Below, piece after piece: positions 1-9,916 of a stretch of 64,000 nt of DNA. Every line of letters begins with the position of its first letter. The first letter of the stretch is position 1. Source of the DNA: Harmothoe impar (taxonomy: Eukaryota > Annelida > Polychaeta > Phyllodocida > Polynoidae); NCBI GenBank assembly GCA_947462335.1, contig OX381721.1, positions 3,100,001-3,164,000 of the forward strand. Direction: 5' to 3'. A model generated the notes under the pieces. That model did no database searches. It was not told the DNA's origin and was given only the letters and a program-made list of their open reading frames with translations. A program made the translations under genes and the position numbers.

Positions 1-187
1 AGGGTCTCACTCAGGTCAGCTACCCCCTGGTACAGGCAGGGTCTCACACAGGTCAGCTACCCCCTGGTACAGGCAGGGTCTCACACAGGTCAGCTACCCC
101 CTGGTACAGGCAGGGTCTCACACAGGTCAGCTACCCCCTGGTACAGGCAGGGTCTCACACAGGTCAGCTACCCCCTGGTACAGGCAG
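1..187. repeat. 37-bp minisatellite, five copies
   Basis: Five head-to-tail, nearly identical copies of a 37-bp unit (core CAGGTCAGCTACCCCCTGG). The array is cut by the left edge of the window and ends at the presumed 3' splice site of the first visible GGACT-like exon. Each unit contains CAG triplets preceded by pyrimidines, so it also repeats weak acceptor-like sequence. Confidence 0.9.
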
Positions 188-967
188 GCTCCTTCAATGT
201 GCCCTACCTACTGCAGCTACCAGGCAGAGGACAGGTAGGTCGTGTTTTGTAGCCTTCATGACGCCATTAACCCTTTAAGGATGGATGTCGCTAAAAGCTG
301 ATATTGTTCGTCATGATGCACCAATGCACCCCCGGCGAGTAACTAGTCAGTGCTGCATTGGTGCATCATGCCGACCCTTCAGGGGCGTATGGACCCTGTA
401 GACATTAAGGCAGTATGCTGCCTCTAAACCCGCAGATCTTACTGCGCGTCCAGTAACAGTCAGAGTGCAGTCTGGACAGGTACTCGGCCCTATATATAGG
501 GGTGCTGGGGGTTTAAAGGTGTAATGTTACTGTAATATACATACTCCTTTCAATAGTCATTATAGACATATTCTATCATCATTATTCTTTCATAACTTCA
601 GCTCGTTGAAGGAGAAATCTACGCCGTCAATGAAGCCATGCTGAAACGACTGGACCAACTCGAGGGACATCCAAACTATTACGAGAGAGTCAAACTCAAG
701 GTCAAGATATTAAATGAAACCCAGAAAGATCCGACATCTGTTCAAGGTCATACAGAGGTCCGAGGTCAAACAGGGGTCCCAGATGAAGGTCAGACAGAGG
801 AATGTTGGATCTACTTTCTCAGGAATTATCGTCCGGAGCTGGAGGATCTCCCAGCATTACGTGTGTTTGATGCTTACAGCGGGTACAAGAGGTTCAGCAT
901 GCCCCGAGAGGAACATGGTAAACAGCGGAGGGAGGTAATGCTACATGCCCCGCGAGGAACATGGTAA
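184..967 (+). CDS. GGACT: Gamma-glutamylaminecyclotransferase-like protein, last two exons (5' partial)
   Basis: Two exons are visible: about 184-234 (16 codons, GSFNVPYLLQLPGRGQ, then donor GTAGGT) and 602-967 (acceptor CTTCAG, starting LVEGEIYAVNEAML). The joint is phase 0. The combined sequence matches the C-terminal part of the AIG2/GGCT-fold family, which cleaves gamma-glutamyl-epsilon-lysine and releases 5-oxoproline in the cytosol. Family landmarks are LVEGEIYAV, RLDQLEGHP (its Glu aligns with the family's catalytic Glu) and the late YRPEL...DAY segment. The N-terminal YGTLK-type motif must lie left of the window. The last ~20 residues (after MPREEHGK) come from the first units of the minisatellite that follows, so the C-terminus differs from relatives. 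The exact first base of the upstream exon is uncertain because two AG acceptors (182-183 and 186-187) are possible. Confidence 0.8.
235..601. other. GGACT-like intron with a partial CCCTTTAAGG-family MITE
   Basis: This is the intron between the two GGACT-like exons. From about 271 to 400 it holds a partial copy of the MITE family that begins CCCTTTAAGG and carries the core ACCAATGCA...GCATTGGTGCATCATG. The best copy of that family lies at 44008-44289. The rest is A+T-rich before the acceptor, with nothing else recognised. Confidence 0.7.
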
Positions 968-1612
968 ACAGTGGTCATGTTACATGCCCCACAAGGAATG
1001 TGGTAAACAGCGGTTATGCTGCAACATGCCCCACAAGTAACATGGTAAACAGCGGTCATGCTACAACATGCCCCACAAGGAATGTGGTAAACAGCGGTCA
1101 TGCTAAAACATGCCCCACAAGGAACATGGTAAACAGGTCATGCTACATGCCCCGCAAGGAACATGGTAAACAGGTCATGCTGCAACATGCCCCACAAGGA
1201 ACGTGGTAAACAGCGGTCATGCTGCTACATGCCCCACAAGGAACGTGGTAAACAGCGGTCATGCTGCAACATGCCCCACAAGGAACAAGGTAAACAGGTC
1301 ATGCTACATGTCCCGCAAGGAACATGGTAAACAGGTCATGCTGCTACATGCCCCACAAGGAACGTGGTAAACAGCGGTCATGCTGCAACATGCCCCACAA
1401 GGAACGTGGTAAACAGCGGTCATGCTGCAACATGCCCCACAAGGAACATGGTAAACAGGTCATGCTGCTACATGCCCCACAAGGAACGTGGTAAACAGCG
1501 GTCATGCTGCAACATGCCCCACAAGGAACGTGGTAAACAGCGGTCATGCTGCAACATGCCCCACAAGGAACAAGGTAAACAGGTCATGCTGCTACATATG
1601 CCCCGCAAGGAA
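897..1612. repeat. Minisatellite seeded in the 3' coding end of the GGACT-like gene
   Basis: About 17 copies of a 37-43 bp unit with core CCCCACAAGGAACATGGTAA and joining segments such as CAGCGGTCATGCTGCAACATG. The first, most divergent unit (CATGCCCCGAGAGGAACATG, 899-918) is coding sequence of the GGACT-like exon, and the array runs through the stop codon at 965-967. Open frames within the array on both strands are by-products of the repeat. Confidence 0.9.
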
Positions 1613-2036
1613 TATGAAATTTGACATGGTGACATGGCCTGTTCTTAAAATCGACATGCAACATGAAGCCTAGTGACATGCAACATGAGGCTTAAAAAGA
1701 TAGTGACAGGGGACATAGACTTTTCTCAAAACCGACATGGGACATCGATATTATCAATTCAATTCAAATTCAATTTGCAAGATTTTTATTTTCAAAAAAT
1801 AAAAAAACATGAATACAATTACAATTGATTCTATTGAATTACAGAAGAGGTTGATACTTATAATGATTACACTTGATTAACTGACATATTTGCTTACAGC
1901 ACCTCCACTGCACTATTTAAATGAGGAAGATTGAAATATAGTCTATCATTGTGATATTACCAGGTGGAGGGAAGGGGAACGATGAGATGATGCCTAATGA
2001 AATTACAAGCACACATTTCACACAGTGGGTACTCAG
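1613..2036. repeat. GACATG-type dispersed repeat and A+T-rich spacer
   Basis: Bases 1618-1752 are a diverged repeat built from GACATG/CGACATG words with short T/A runs. Related copies occur at 11770-12125 and 27805-27960. Bases 1753-1850 are A+T-rich with repeated CAATT words. No gene is seen. Confidence 0.55.
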
Positions 2037-2340
2037 TATTTGCCAAATCCTGACTGACAGTGGCAATGTCTGCCTGAAATGGTTCTGGTCCAGCAGAATG
2101 ACTTGTGTTGCAGGACCTGATGTCTTTCACATTCTGGGCTTTCCAAAATTGAAAGAATTTCTCAAATATGAAAGTACAAGTACAAGAGTGCACTCTAATA
2201 TTCTAGGCAAATTAAAGCAAGATTTCGTTCTTTTATAAATATGCCATTCTATTCTAAATATTTTAACTTTGATTTTGGTATTTGGTGTCCTGCAGAAATC
2301 TATCCAGTCCTGCATGCCAAAAAAGTTTTCACAAAAACTG
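2037..2340. repeat. Degenerate copy of a CAGTCTTTGCGAAAAC-type MITE
   Basis: Same family as 58271-58620 and 59552-59911: a left end related to GACAGTGGCAATGTC, an interior with CCAGCAGAATGAC and GCAGGACC, and a right end GTTTTCACAAAAACTG. Short terminal inverted repeats suggest a hAT-like non-autonomous element; superfamily is inference because no clear target duplication was found. The ORF within it is not supported as a gene. Confidence 0.6.
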
Positions 2341-2550
2341 GGTACTAACTTAAAAATGGTCAGATAGTCACATCTAAAAAGTAAATGACAATTAGTATAC
2401 CATGAATACACCAGTTCCCATTTGTATTTAGAATAAATGTATCCTCAATATAAATACTAGTCAATGTAAACGCTAGTATTCACATGATTGGAGTTTACAG
2501 ATGGATATAGGTTAGGTATACTATCATACAATAAGATAAACCTAAAGAAA

Positions 2551-2759
2551 TACTGTAAACATATATTATTTTGCTGCACATATTTCCGCGCTCTTCACAG
2601 ATTTGAAAATCCGCGAAAATATGCACAGCACAAATATTTATCCAATATACTCCTATAATTAACATGTGCCAAAATCCACAAATTCAAATGCACGTGAAAG
2701 TGTACTTTATAGGCAAATCGCGAAAATATACATGCACGAAAATATATACGTTTACAGTA
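2551..2759. repeat. TACTGTAAAC MITE, copy 1
   Basis: Ends are TACTGTAAACATAT and, inverted, TATACGTTTACAGTA, with interior words GCGAAAATAT. A second copy lies at 47114-47233 in a UPP intron. Confidence 0.65.
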
Positions 2760-3602
2760 GTGTATGAACATGGCATAAAGCTGGCATTACTAAAACAATT
2801 CAAGGACTTGAGAGTTATATTCAAATTGCAGAGATGTAAATGGCCAACGCCTGTGTCACCCTCTACAGAATCCTACTAGTATATTGAGTACTAGAAGTTC
2901 TAGAAGTAGAAGTGGATATGGTTACTGGTTTGGCCACTGCTCACCAGGTGGCAGGTCTGGTGCCTCAGCATCCAGACACGTTTGATTTCCGATATTTGTG
3001 TGCTGTCCATTGATTGTATCATGCACATTATACACTGTGTTGTTGTTGTTCAAATAATATTGATAAAGCATGAAGTTGATCCAATATCATGACATAATGT
3101 CATCATGGAAAGTAGGAATACCGATAAATATTGAAATACGGCTATGAGACTTGAGAAGAGTGCATAAGGAGGTCATGAGAAAGTGCGAGAAAATGTTTTT
3201 TTACGGGTCCCCCCCATTATTGCTTGCAAGCTTGAAGGATTGGCGAAAATCTTGTTCTCCATATATCTCCACTAATACTAAGAGATGGGCTTTAGAATTT
3301 CAGATATGGGACGTATATAGGCTACTCTACCTGTAGGTATTTCCAGTTAAAACAGGAAAATTGCGCTAATACACATCCCGGGCATTTTGCGGTATATTCA
3401 CAAGACTTCGGCACCCAATTGGAATTCCTTAGATAATAAGTAATCATGAAGCAGGACACAAGGAGGGCTGGTGGGCCCGGCTTCAGCTTATAACATGCAA
3501 TATCAACTCATAGCTATGAATTCCGGACATTCAATATGCTTTTTGACTGCGTACAAACGGCATGCAATTCCTTTGATAAAACATGGATTCGTGAAGCTTA
3601 AA
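2760..3602. other. Intergenic, nothing recognised
   Basis: Mixed-composition sequence. No ORF with family motifs, no convincing exon and no strong repeat was seen. Confidence 0.5.
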
Positions 3603-3924
3603 CAGTCTTTGTGAAAACCTTTTCGACATGCAGGACAGTCAGTTCTACAGCAAGGCAATTCTGCGGCACCGGATAGATTTCTGCAGGACAGGATACCAAA
3701 ATTTTTTTAAGTTTTGCATAATATTTAAGATGGAATATAGCATTTATAAAAGAACGAAATCTTGCTTTGATTTGCATATAATATTAGAGTGCACTCTAGA
3801 ACTTGTAATTTCAGTTCTAGTTGGAATATTTGCGGAATTCTCTCAGTTTTGGAAAGTCTAGAATGTGAGGGACATCAGGTCCTGAAACAGCATGCAGTCA
3901 TTCTGCCGGACCATTTTAGGCGGA
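3603..3924. repeat. Left part of a hAT-like MITE split by the 9.6-kb element
   Basis: Begins CAGTCTTTGTGAAAAC and continues with GACATGCAGGACAGT, as in the other family members. It stops at TTTTAGGCGGA where the large element begins. The missing end (ggcggacattgccactg...gcaaagactg) is found at 13517-13557, on the far side of that element. Confidence 0.85.
3919..3924. repeat. Target site duplication, left (GGCGGA)
   Basis: GGCGGA directly abuts the left terminal repeat and is repeated directly after the right terminal repeat at 13517-13522. Removing the element and one copy restores an uninterrupted MITE, which confirms the insertion boundary. Confidence 0.9.
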
Positions 3925-4420
3925 AGTAGTATAGTATGTATCGGAACGGGACTATAGTTAACTACTGTTTATTACTCAATCGACATGCAGCCAATCAGAG
4001 GCCTCCATTTGGTCACGTGACCCCCTCATTTGCATAATTACGTAATAGGCCACGCCCCCTCATTTGCATAATTACGTAATAGGCCACGCCCCCTTGATCA
4101 CCAGCCAATCAGAGGCTTCCATTTGGTCACGTGACCCCCTCATTTGCATAATAGGCCACGCCCCCTTGATCACGTGACCTTTTCATTTGCATAATAAGCC
4201 ACGCCCTCTTGATCACCAGCCAATCAGAGGTCGCCATTTGGTCACGCGACCCCCTCATTTGCATAATAGACCGCGCCCCCTTGATCACGTGACCCCTTCA
4301 TTGACATGATAGACCACAACAACATCACGTGACTATCTTTGTTTGTAAACAACACCACGTGGCTCTCTTTGTTTGTAAACAACACCACGTGGCTCTCTTG
4401 TTTGTAAATAAGACCTACTA
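3925..4420. repeat. Left terminal inverted repeat built of promoter motifs
   Basis: After ~60 unique terminal bases the repeat is a modular array: five perfect octamers ATTTGCAT (4028, 4062, 4142, 4185, 4257), several AGCCAATCAG CCAAT boxes, GTCACGTGAC E-boxes, CCACGCCCC GC/KLF boxes and two TTACGTAA sites. The last part (4330-4420) has three CACGTGRCT...TTTGTTTGTAAA units. The first ~200 bp match the right end nearly base for base; beyond that, modules are shuffled. Confidence 0.85.
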
Positions 4421-4470
4421 AGTTTAGGCATAGGTAACAGCAGTGTTTGTAAATAACGCCTACTATGTTT

Positions 4471-5781
4471 TCAGTCATAGGTGTCTAGAGCAGCAGCAGC
4501 AGCAGCATCTTCAGCAGCAGCAGCAGCAGCAGCCGCGTCATAAGTGTCTAGAGCAGTAGCCACGTCATAGATGACTAGTGCAGCAGCAGCAGCAGCATCT
4601 TCAGCAGCAGCAGCAGCAGCAGCATCATAGGTGTCTAGAGCAGGAGTAGCAGGAGTGTCATAGGTGTCTAGAGCAGTGGCAGCAGCAGCAGCAGCAGCAT
4701 CATAGGTGTCTAGAGCAGGAGTAGCAGGAGCGTCATAGGTGTCTAGAGCAGTGGCAGCAGCAGCAGCAGCAGCATCATAGGTGTCTAGAGCAGGAGTAGC
4801 AGGAGCGTCATAGGTGTCTAGAGCAGTGGCAGCAGCAGTAGCAGCAGCGGCAGCAGCAGTAGCAGCAGCAGCATCAACAGTATCTTCAGCAAAAGCAGCA
4901 GCAGCCGCGTCATAGGTGTCAAGAGCAGCGGCAGCAGCATCTTCAGCAGCAGCAGTAGCAGCAGCGGCAGCAGTATCTTCAGCAGCAGCAGCGTCATAGG
5001 TGTCTAGAGCAGCAGCGTCATAGGTGTCTAGAGCATCAGCCGCAGCAGCAGCAGCATCTTCAGCAGCAGCAGCAGCGGCAGCAGCAGCCTCATCAGCAGC
5101 AGTAGCAGCAGCAGCAGCAACATCTTGAGCATCAACAGCATCTTCAGCAAAAGCAAAAGCCCGTAACTTAGCATCATGGGCATCAGTCATAGCCGTAACA
5201 GCGACACTGCGACTAGCATAAGCAAAACAGGCTATTTTTTTAGCAGCTGTACAAGCATTAATAGCATTAGCCCTAGCAGCAGCCGCAACAGCGACACTTT
5301 CAGCAGACGTTGCAGCATCAGTAGCAGCAGCATCGGTAGCAAGAGCGGAAACAGTAGCAAAAAGATTAGCAGCACGAGCAGCAGCGGCGAGAGTAACAGC
5401 AACGTTGTTAGCAGCATTGGCAACTTCGTATGCTGCATGTGTAGCACGAACAGCGATACGAGCTTCACGTTTTGCACGAGCAGCAGCATTAGCTGCAGAA
5501 GTAGCCCTCACACTTTCCAGCCACCCGTACGAATCTTGATAAAAACCAACTTCCACCTTACGAGCTTCACGTTTTGCACGAGCAGCAGCATTAGCTGCAG
5601 AAGTAGCCCTCACACTTTCCAGCCACCCGTACGAATCTTGATAAAAACCAACCTCCACCTTGCTACTTGTTGACTCATCAGTAAACATGGACGTCTCCTC
5701 ATGTGGTGTTGTCGCGGCTCTGTAGTAGTGTTGGGATTGCTCACTTTCGGTAGAACGTAGAGTGATTCCTGATGACGCCAT
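4471..5781 (-). CDS. Alanine-rich repetitive protein of the transposon, 436 aa
   Basis: Function unknown. It reads outward toward the left terminal repeat. The start ATG at 5781 has a good context (A at -3, G at +4) and begins MASSGITLRS. Order: a Ser/Thr-rich N-terminus (1-40); a 34-residue unit KVEVGFYQDSYGWLES...KREAR present twice in tandem (about 41-108); an Ala-rich, probably helical region (109-235) with scattered Arg, Lys and Asp; then a long tract of poly-Ala, AED and LDTYD units to the stop. No signal peptide or membrane segment is evident. The copy at 62353-63489 encodes the same protein with 378 residues. The 58-codon difference is exactly one missing 34-residue unit plus one missing 24-residue LDTYD block, so the frame is kept. 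Most substitutions between copies change the amino acid, so strong purifying selection is not shown. Confidence 0.6.
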   Translation of the reverse strand: MASSGITLRSTESEQSQHYYRAATTPHEETSMFTDESTSSKVEVGFYQDSYGWLESVRATSAANAAARAKREARKVEVGFYQDSYGWLESVRATSAANAAARAKREARIAVRATHAAYEVANAANNVAVTLAAAARAANLFATVSALATDAAATDAATSAESVAVAAAARANAINACTAAKKIACFAYASRSVAVTAMTDAHDAKLRAFAFAEDAVDAQDVAAAAATAADEAAAAAAAAAEDAAAAAADALDTYDAAALDTYDAAAAEDTAAAAATAAAEDAAAAALDTYDAAAAAFAEDTVDAAAATAAAAAATAAATALDTYDAPATPALDTYDAAAAAAATALDTYDAPATPALDTYDAAAAAAATALDTYDTPATPALDTYDAAAAAAAEDAAAAAALVIYDVATALDTYDAAAAAAAAEDAAAAAALDTYD

Positions 5782-6677
5782 ACTGAAGGTGGTTGAAGAA
5801 GTGTGTGGGACTCATGTTTCACTCTCGCTTATGTACTAGGCTCCGAGATAAGCTTCTTAACTCAGGAGGAAAACTCTCACTAGGAAGGCGACCTGCTGTC
5901 TACCTGTGTAGGCGCGGGTTCGTTACATCTTTAATCCTGTTCGACCCTCCGAGGAAATACATGAAAAAAACAAAAGACTCGAATCCGCAGACAGTAGGAA
6001 GCTATAAGGAGCTTAACTCGTGTTTGATTGAAGCTGTCTACCACACGCACGCGCTTGTAGTCACAGCTAGAGTGGCAGACTTCTGTCCGCCCGCTGGCGC
6101 ATGACAATCGACTTTAGACACCCCCTGTAGTTTTTTTTTTTGCATACACAGTTGACTAGCATCTTAAGCTCTTACTCAGCTATAAGCCCATATACATGTA
6201 ACGCGCATTACTCTTCTTTATGGTAATTATCAGATCGATTTAAGGGTGGAAAGGGCTTAGGTGATGTAGATCCCTCTCTAGCTGAAAACAGGCTTAGACT
6301 ATAGCATGTAGGCAGCTGGCCGCGTTAAACATCCCTGTAGTTTTTTGTATACACTCTCGATCCCCTCTCTAGGTGAAAACAAAAGCTTAGAAGATGAGGT
6401 GATCCGGCCACTGGCTGGCGCGTCACACCTGGCGTTAATCACCCCCTGTAGGCTTTGTATACGCTCTCTAGGTGAAAAACAAAAAAGCTCCCTCCACGGG
6501 CTGGCGCGTCACACCTGTCGTTAAAACGCCCCCTGGAGTCTTAGTATACACAGGTGCCCCGCCTTATCTATTCACCAGCTATAAGCCCATATACGTGTAC
6601 ATGCGATTTTTGATACCCTCTCTGGAATAGGGTGGGGCTCAAGGTGAAAACAAGATTAGTCCATTCGCTCTCTCAGC
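5782..6677. other. Leader region with degenerate tandem repeats
   Basis: Bases 5782-5880 are the upstream region of the leftward alanine-rich ORF. From about 6060 to 6620 a ~110-bp unit recurs four to five times in degenerate form (words GCTGGCGCGTCACACCTG, CCCCCTGTAG, GTATACACTCTC, CTCTAGGTGAAAAC). A rightward open frame to 6104 lacks an early ATG and is interrupted in copy 2, so I do not call it a gene. Confidence 0.55.
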
Positions 6678-6792
6678 TATATAAAGAGCCTCAATTGTTC
6701 TTGCAACAGCACTTCACCACCGGTACACTATCAGTCACGAGGCAGATGTTTGCGGCATGGGTCATACAGGTTACCTACTAATAGCGGTTTGG
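6678..6792 (+). promoter_or_regulatory. TATA promoter and candidate first coding exon inside the transposon
   Basis: TATATAAA at 6678-6685 is followed by a ~70-base leader and two ATGs (6746, 6757). The second opens MGHTGYLLIAVW and runs straight into a consensus donor, GTGAGT, at 6793. The short hydrophobic peptide followed by a splice donor looks like a signal-peptide first exon. No matching acceptor or second exon was identified, so the transcript is hypothetical. Confidence 0.35.
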
Positions 6793-7356
6793 GTGAGTAG
6801 ATCACTTTTTTTCCCCTAAAAAACAACAAAAAAAAACCCACTTATGACTCAGGTATGTATATGTAGCACTGTTAGTGTAAGTACACAGTAGAATCTACTG
6901 TACTATAGACTCGGCCCTCTGAAGACGGCGGAGCGCGTTAATGCGCGGGTCTGTGGCGGCGTCACTTGTTTTTTATTCTAACTAAAAAGTCAGAAGTCGA
7001 TCTACGACCTATCAAAGACAAATTTGTGATAAGTTCAAACTAAATAAGAGACAGCTTGAGCGTCTCTTAGTCGCTGTCAAAGATGCGAATAACGAACGCG
7101 CTGAGGGCGGGGTTCAGGTCACGCATAGTTCCTTGCTCTTTCGTCAGATGGCGCCACAATAGGGGATTTGTACATTCCTACGATGCTCGCGAACATTTCA
7201 ACGCATAATGAGCTATATAGGCAACAAAGTGTGCTTCTGAATATATTAAAATATAAAAACAATTCAATATTGTGTATTTCTGATAGAAATGAGGCAGTTT
7301 CTTTGAATACCAACTAAACTATAGCGAGATGAAAAATACCACACCATATCTAAGGC

Positions 7357-7640
7357 TTTATAAAAGATACATAGGCAGAAACTCTCGCCGAGTCGGTAAT
7401 CTGAAAAACGAACCAACTCGTTGTGCCACAAGAGCCCCCACTCAACAGGGGCCTTTTGAGCTCAGTCATGTTGTTTCTCAACACTAGGTGTAATTAATTA
7501 CGCCCATGTTGAGTAGCATCTACTAACCAACTGACAGTGTCAGTTGGTTGGCCCCTCTTTAGGGGCCACACAATAAATAAAGAATAGAGACCTAAGGGAA
7601 CGTTCACAAACGTCCACCCTTCCTACGGGGTGGGTGGGTC
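7357..7640 (+). ncRNA. Candidate structured RNA: TATA box followed by a hairpin cluster
   Basis: TTTATAAAAG at 7357-7366 precedes a run of inverted repeats: GCCCC/GGGGC (7434-7452); CTCAACA/TGTTGAG with inner GGTGTAAT/ATTACGCC (7478-7513); a 12-bp perfect arm pair AACCAACTGACA (7525-7536/7538-7549); and GGCCCCTCTTTAGGGGCC (7550-7567, 7-bp stem, 4-nt loop) followed by CACAATAAATAAAG. The last hairpin recalls a histone-type 3' stem-loop but lacks the exact consensus. No ORF of note covers the region. It could be a non-coding RNA, a 3'-end structure or a replication element. Confidence 0.4.
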
Positions 7641-7834
7641 TTTGGGTTTAGTGACAAAACAGCGACATGTCAGCTCTCTTTTTTTTTTTTCCAAGTCTAC
7701 ATATTATTTATGATTAAAAAATTTTAAAAAAAAACCACGATAATAAAGTGCGCTGATCAAAAACTGAATAGAAAAATAACCAAAAATAGGTTGGTAGCTG
7801 ATCGGTCGTTGTCACACGGTGCAGAAAATTTACT

Positions 7835-9200
7835 GCATATCGGACCAGGGGATAGTCTGGCAGCGACCCGCCACCCCGTTCACAAGCTGTGTACAGCACC
7901 CCGTTTCTCTTTGTCCATATTGGCTAAAAAAAACAGGACATTGTTGACTTGGCTATTTTACCCGTCTGGGTCTTATTATTTAAACACCTCGTGTTGACCC
8001 TGTGGGGCAGCGGGTACATGGAATAAACGTGTCCAAGTGCACGCTATCTAACACATAACCGAAGGTTACTGAGTTATGTAATAATAGTTATGTAATAATA
8101 ACTGACCTATGAGGTCGCCAGTCAGTTTGCCGTGATTATTTTGACACACTCTCAGTTACTCGTAGCACATCTAATACATAATTAGACTCAGCCTCATATA
8201 AGACAGTCTCGGCCACGCAGGCTGCATATCGGACCAGGGAGATAGTCTGGCAGTGACGCACCAGCCCGTCCACAACCTGTGTACAGCACCCCGTGTCTCT
8301 TTGTCCATATTGGCTAAAAAAAAACAAAAAAAAACAGGTCATTGTTGACTTTGGCTATTTTACTCGTCTGGGTCTTATTATTTAAATCACCTCGTCTTGA
8401 CCCTGTGGGGCAGTGGGTATATGGAATAACCATGTCCAAGTGTACTCTATCTAACACATAACCAAAGGTTACTGAGTTATGTAATAATAACCACCCTATG
8501 ATCCTATGAAGGCGCCAGTCAGTTTGCCGTGATTATTTTGACATACTCTCAGTTACTCGTAGGGTATCTAATACATAGTTAGACTCAGCATCATATAAGA
8601 CAGGCTCGGCCACGCCGGCTGCATATCGGACCAGGGAGATAGTCTGGCAGTGACCCACCAGCCCGTCCACAACCTGTGTACAGCACCCCGTGTCTCTTTG
8701 TCCATATTGGCTAAAAAAAAAAACCAAAAAAAAAAAAACAGGTCATTGTTGACTTTGGCTATTTTACCCGTCTGGGTCTTATTATTTAAATCACCTCGTC
8801 TTGACCCTGTGGGGCAGTGGGTATATGGAATAACCGTGTCCAAGTGTACTCTATCTAACACATAACCAAAGGTTACTGAGTTATGTAATAATAACCACCC
8901 TATGATCCTATGAAGACGCCAGTCAGTTTGCCGTGATTATTTTGACATACTCTCAGTTACTCGTAGGGTATCTAATACATAGTTAGACTCAGCATCATAT
9001 AATACAGGCTCGGCCGCGCCAGCCGCATATCGTACCAGAGGGATAGTCTGGCAGCAACCCGCCATCCCGTCTACAATCTGTGTACAGCAGTCTGGACCAG
9101 ACCACCAACTCTGGGTATAGCATTCTGGATGCCTGTAGCAAGACTGGATCTAACCCTTTAATAGTCGCATAGCGCTTTAATGTGCAGTGCCCGTTGTCGT
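7835..9200. repeat. Three tandem ~390-404-bp units plus a partial fourth
   Basis: The anchor GCATATCGGACCAGG recurs at 7835, 8224 and 8621, and a variant GCATATCGTACCAGA at 9025, giving periods of 389, 397 and 404 bp. Length differences arise partly from A-runs. Shared words include TTTGTCCATATTGGCTAAAA and GTTACTGAGTTATGTAATAA. Short ORFs in each unit do not persist between units. Confidence 0.85.
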
Positions 9201-9596
9201 CATAAGTCATGAATGCGGCACTCAGAGTTCCTCACCAGGGCTGCATGCATGCATACACTGGCATATCGACAAAGGGCGTAGCGCATTAAAGCACTATTGC
9301 CACCTTTAGCATTAAAGCGCTGAGGGTTTTATTTTTTTGATAGTGTAGAAACCAATATCTGTCTAATTAAACCCCTTATCAGTGCTGTTTTTTTTTTTTT
9401 TTTTTCACATACAAAAAGAATTAGGTAATGGCGCTGCAGTACTCTGAAAAGCGGTGGCGGTGAATTTCCATTTAGATCTTGAAAAGGGGGGCGGTCAGAT
9501 GTCGTCAAGGCTCTGATAAGTAGGGCAGTTAAAATCATATGATTACATTGAGCTAATTTTCTTGCTGAAAGGAATGAATAATTGTATTTGTATAAA

Positions 9597-9599
<3 letters not shown>

Positions 9600-9685
<86 letters not shown>
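9600..9685. repeat. (CA)n microsatellite
   Basis: Uninterrupted AC dinucleotide run of about 85 bp. It can form Z-DNA; no function is implied. Confidence 0.95.
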
Positions 9686-9687
<2 letters not shown>

Positions 9688-9916
9688 ACACCTGATGATC
9701 TCCACACGATGACCTGATTGCTCTTCCTAAAAAAAAATGCCCAACTCGATCTACCTACTCAACAGGGTTTCAGTGTATAGCGTATTAGGGGTTTTTCTGA
9801 TGCGTATATTATATTGAGATTGATTTTCAACTTTTGTGATCAGTGGTTGGTCCTTAAAAGGACCGTTTGGTAGAGAGAGGGTCGCAGGGACCTTGCTGCT
9901 GAAGCGGAGGGCGTGG

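Noticed and set aside
5176..5673. 165-codon serine-rich ORF on the + strand
   Set aside because: Shadow of the alanine-rich ORF on the other strand; Ser codons arise from the complemented GCN/GCA repeats.
5793..6104. 103-codon ORF after the alanine-rich gene
   Set aside because: It has no early ATG, and the second copy of the element has a stop (GAA to TAA) at the matching position near 63738.
7135..7175. TGGCGCCACAATAGGGGA resembles a retroviral tRNA-Lys primer-binding site
   Set aside because: Only 13 of 18 positions match, and there are no LTRs, polypurine tract or gag-pol sequence around it.
7383..7405. CGCCGAGTCGGT looks like the last stem of a Cas9 tracrRNA
   Set aside because: A 12-base chance match in an animal transposon; no cas gene or repeat array is present.
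7550..7567. Histone mRNA 3' stem-loop
   Set aside because: Stem and loop sizes fit, but the loop and flanks depart from the consensus and no histone gene is nearby. I kept it only as a hairpin in the RNA candidate.
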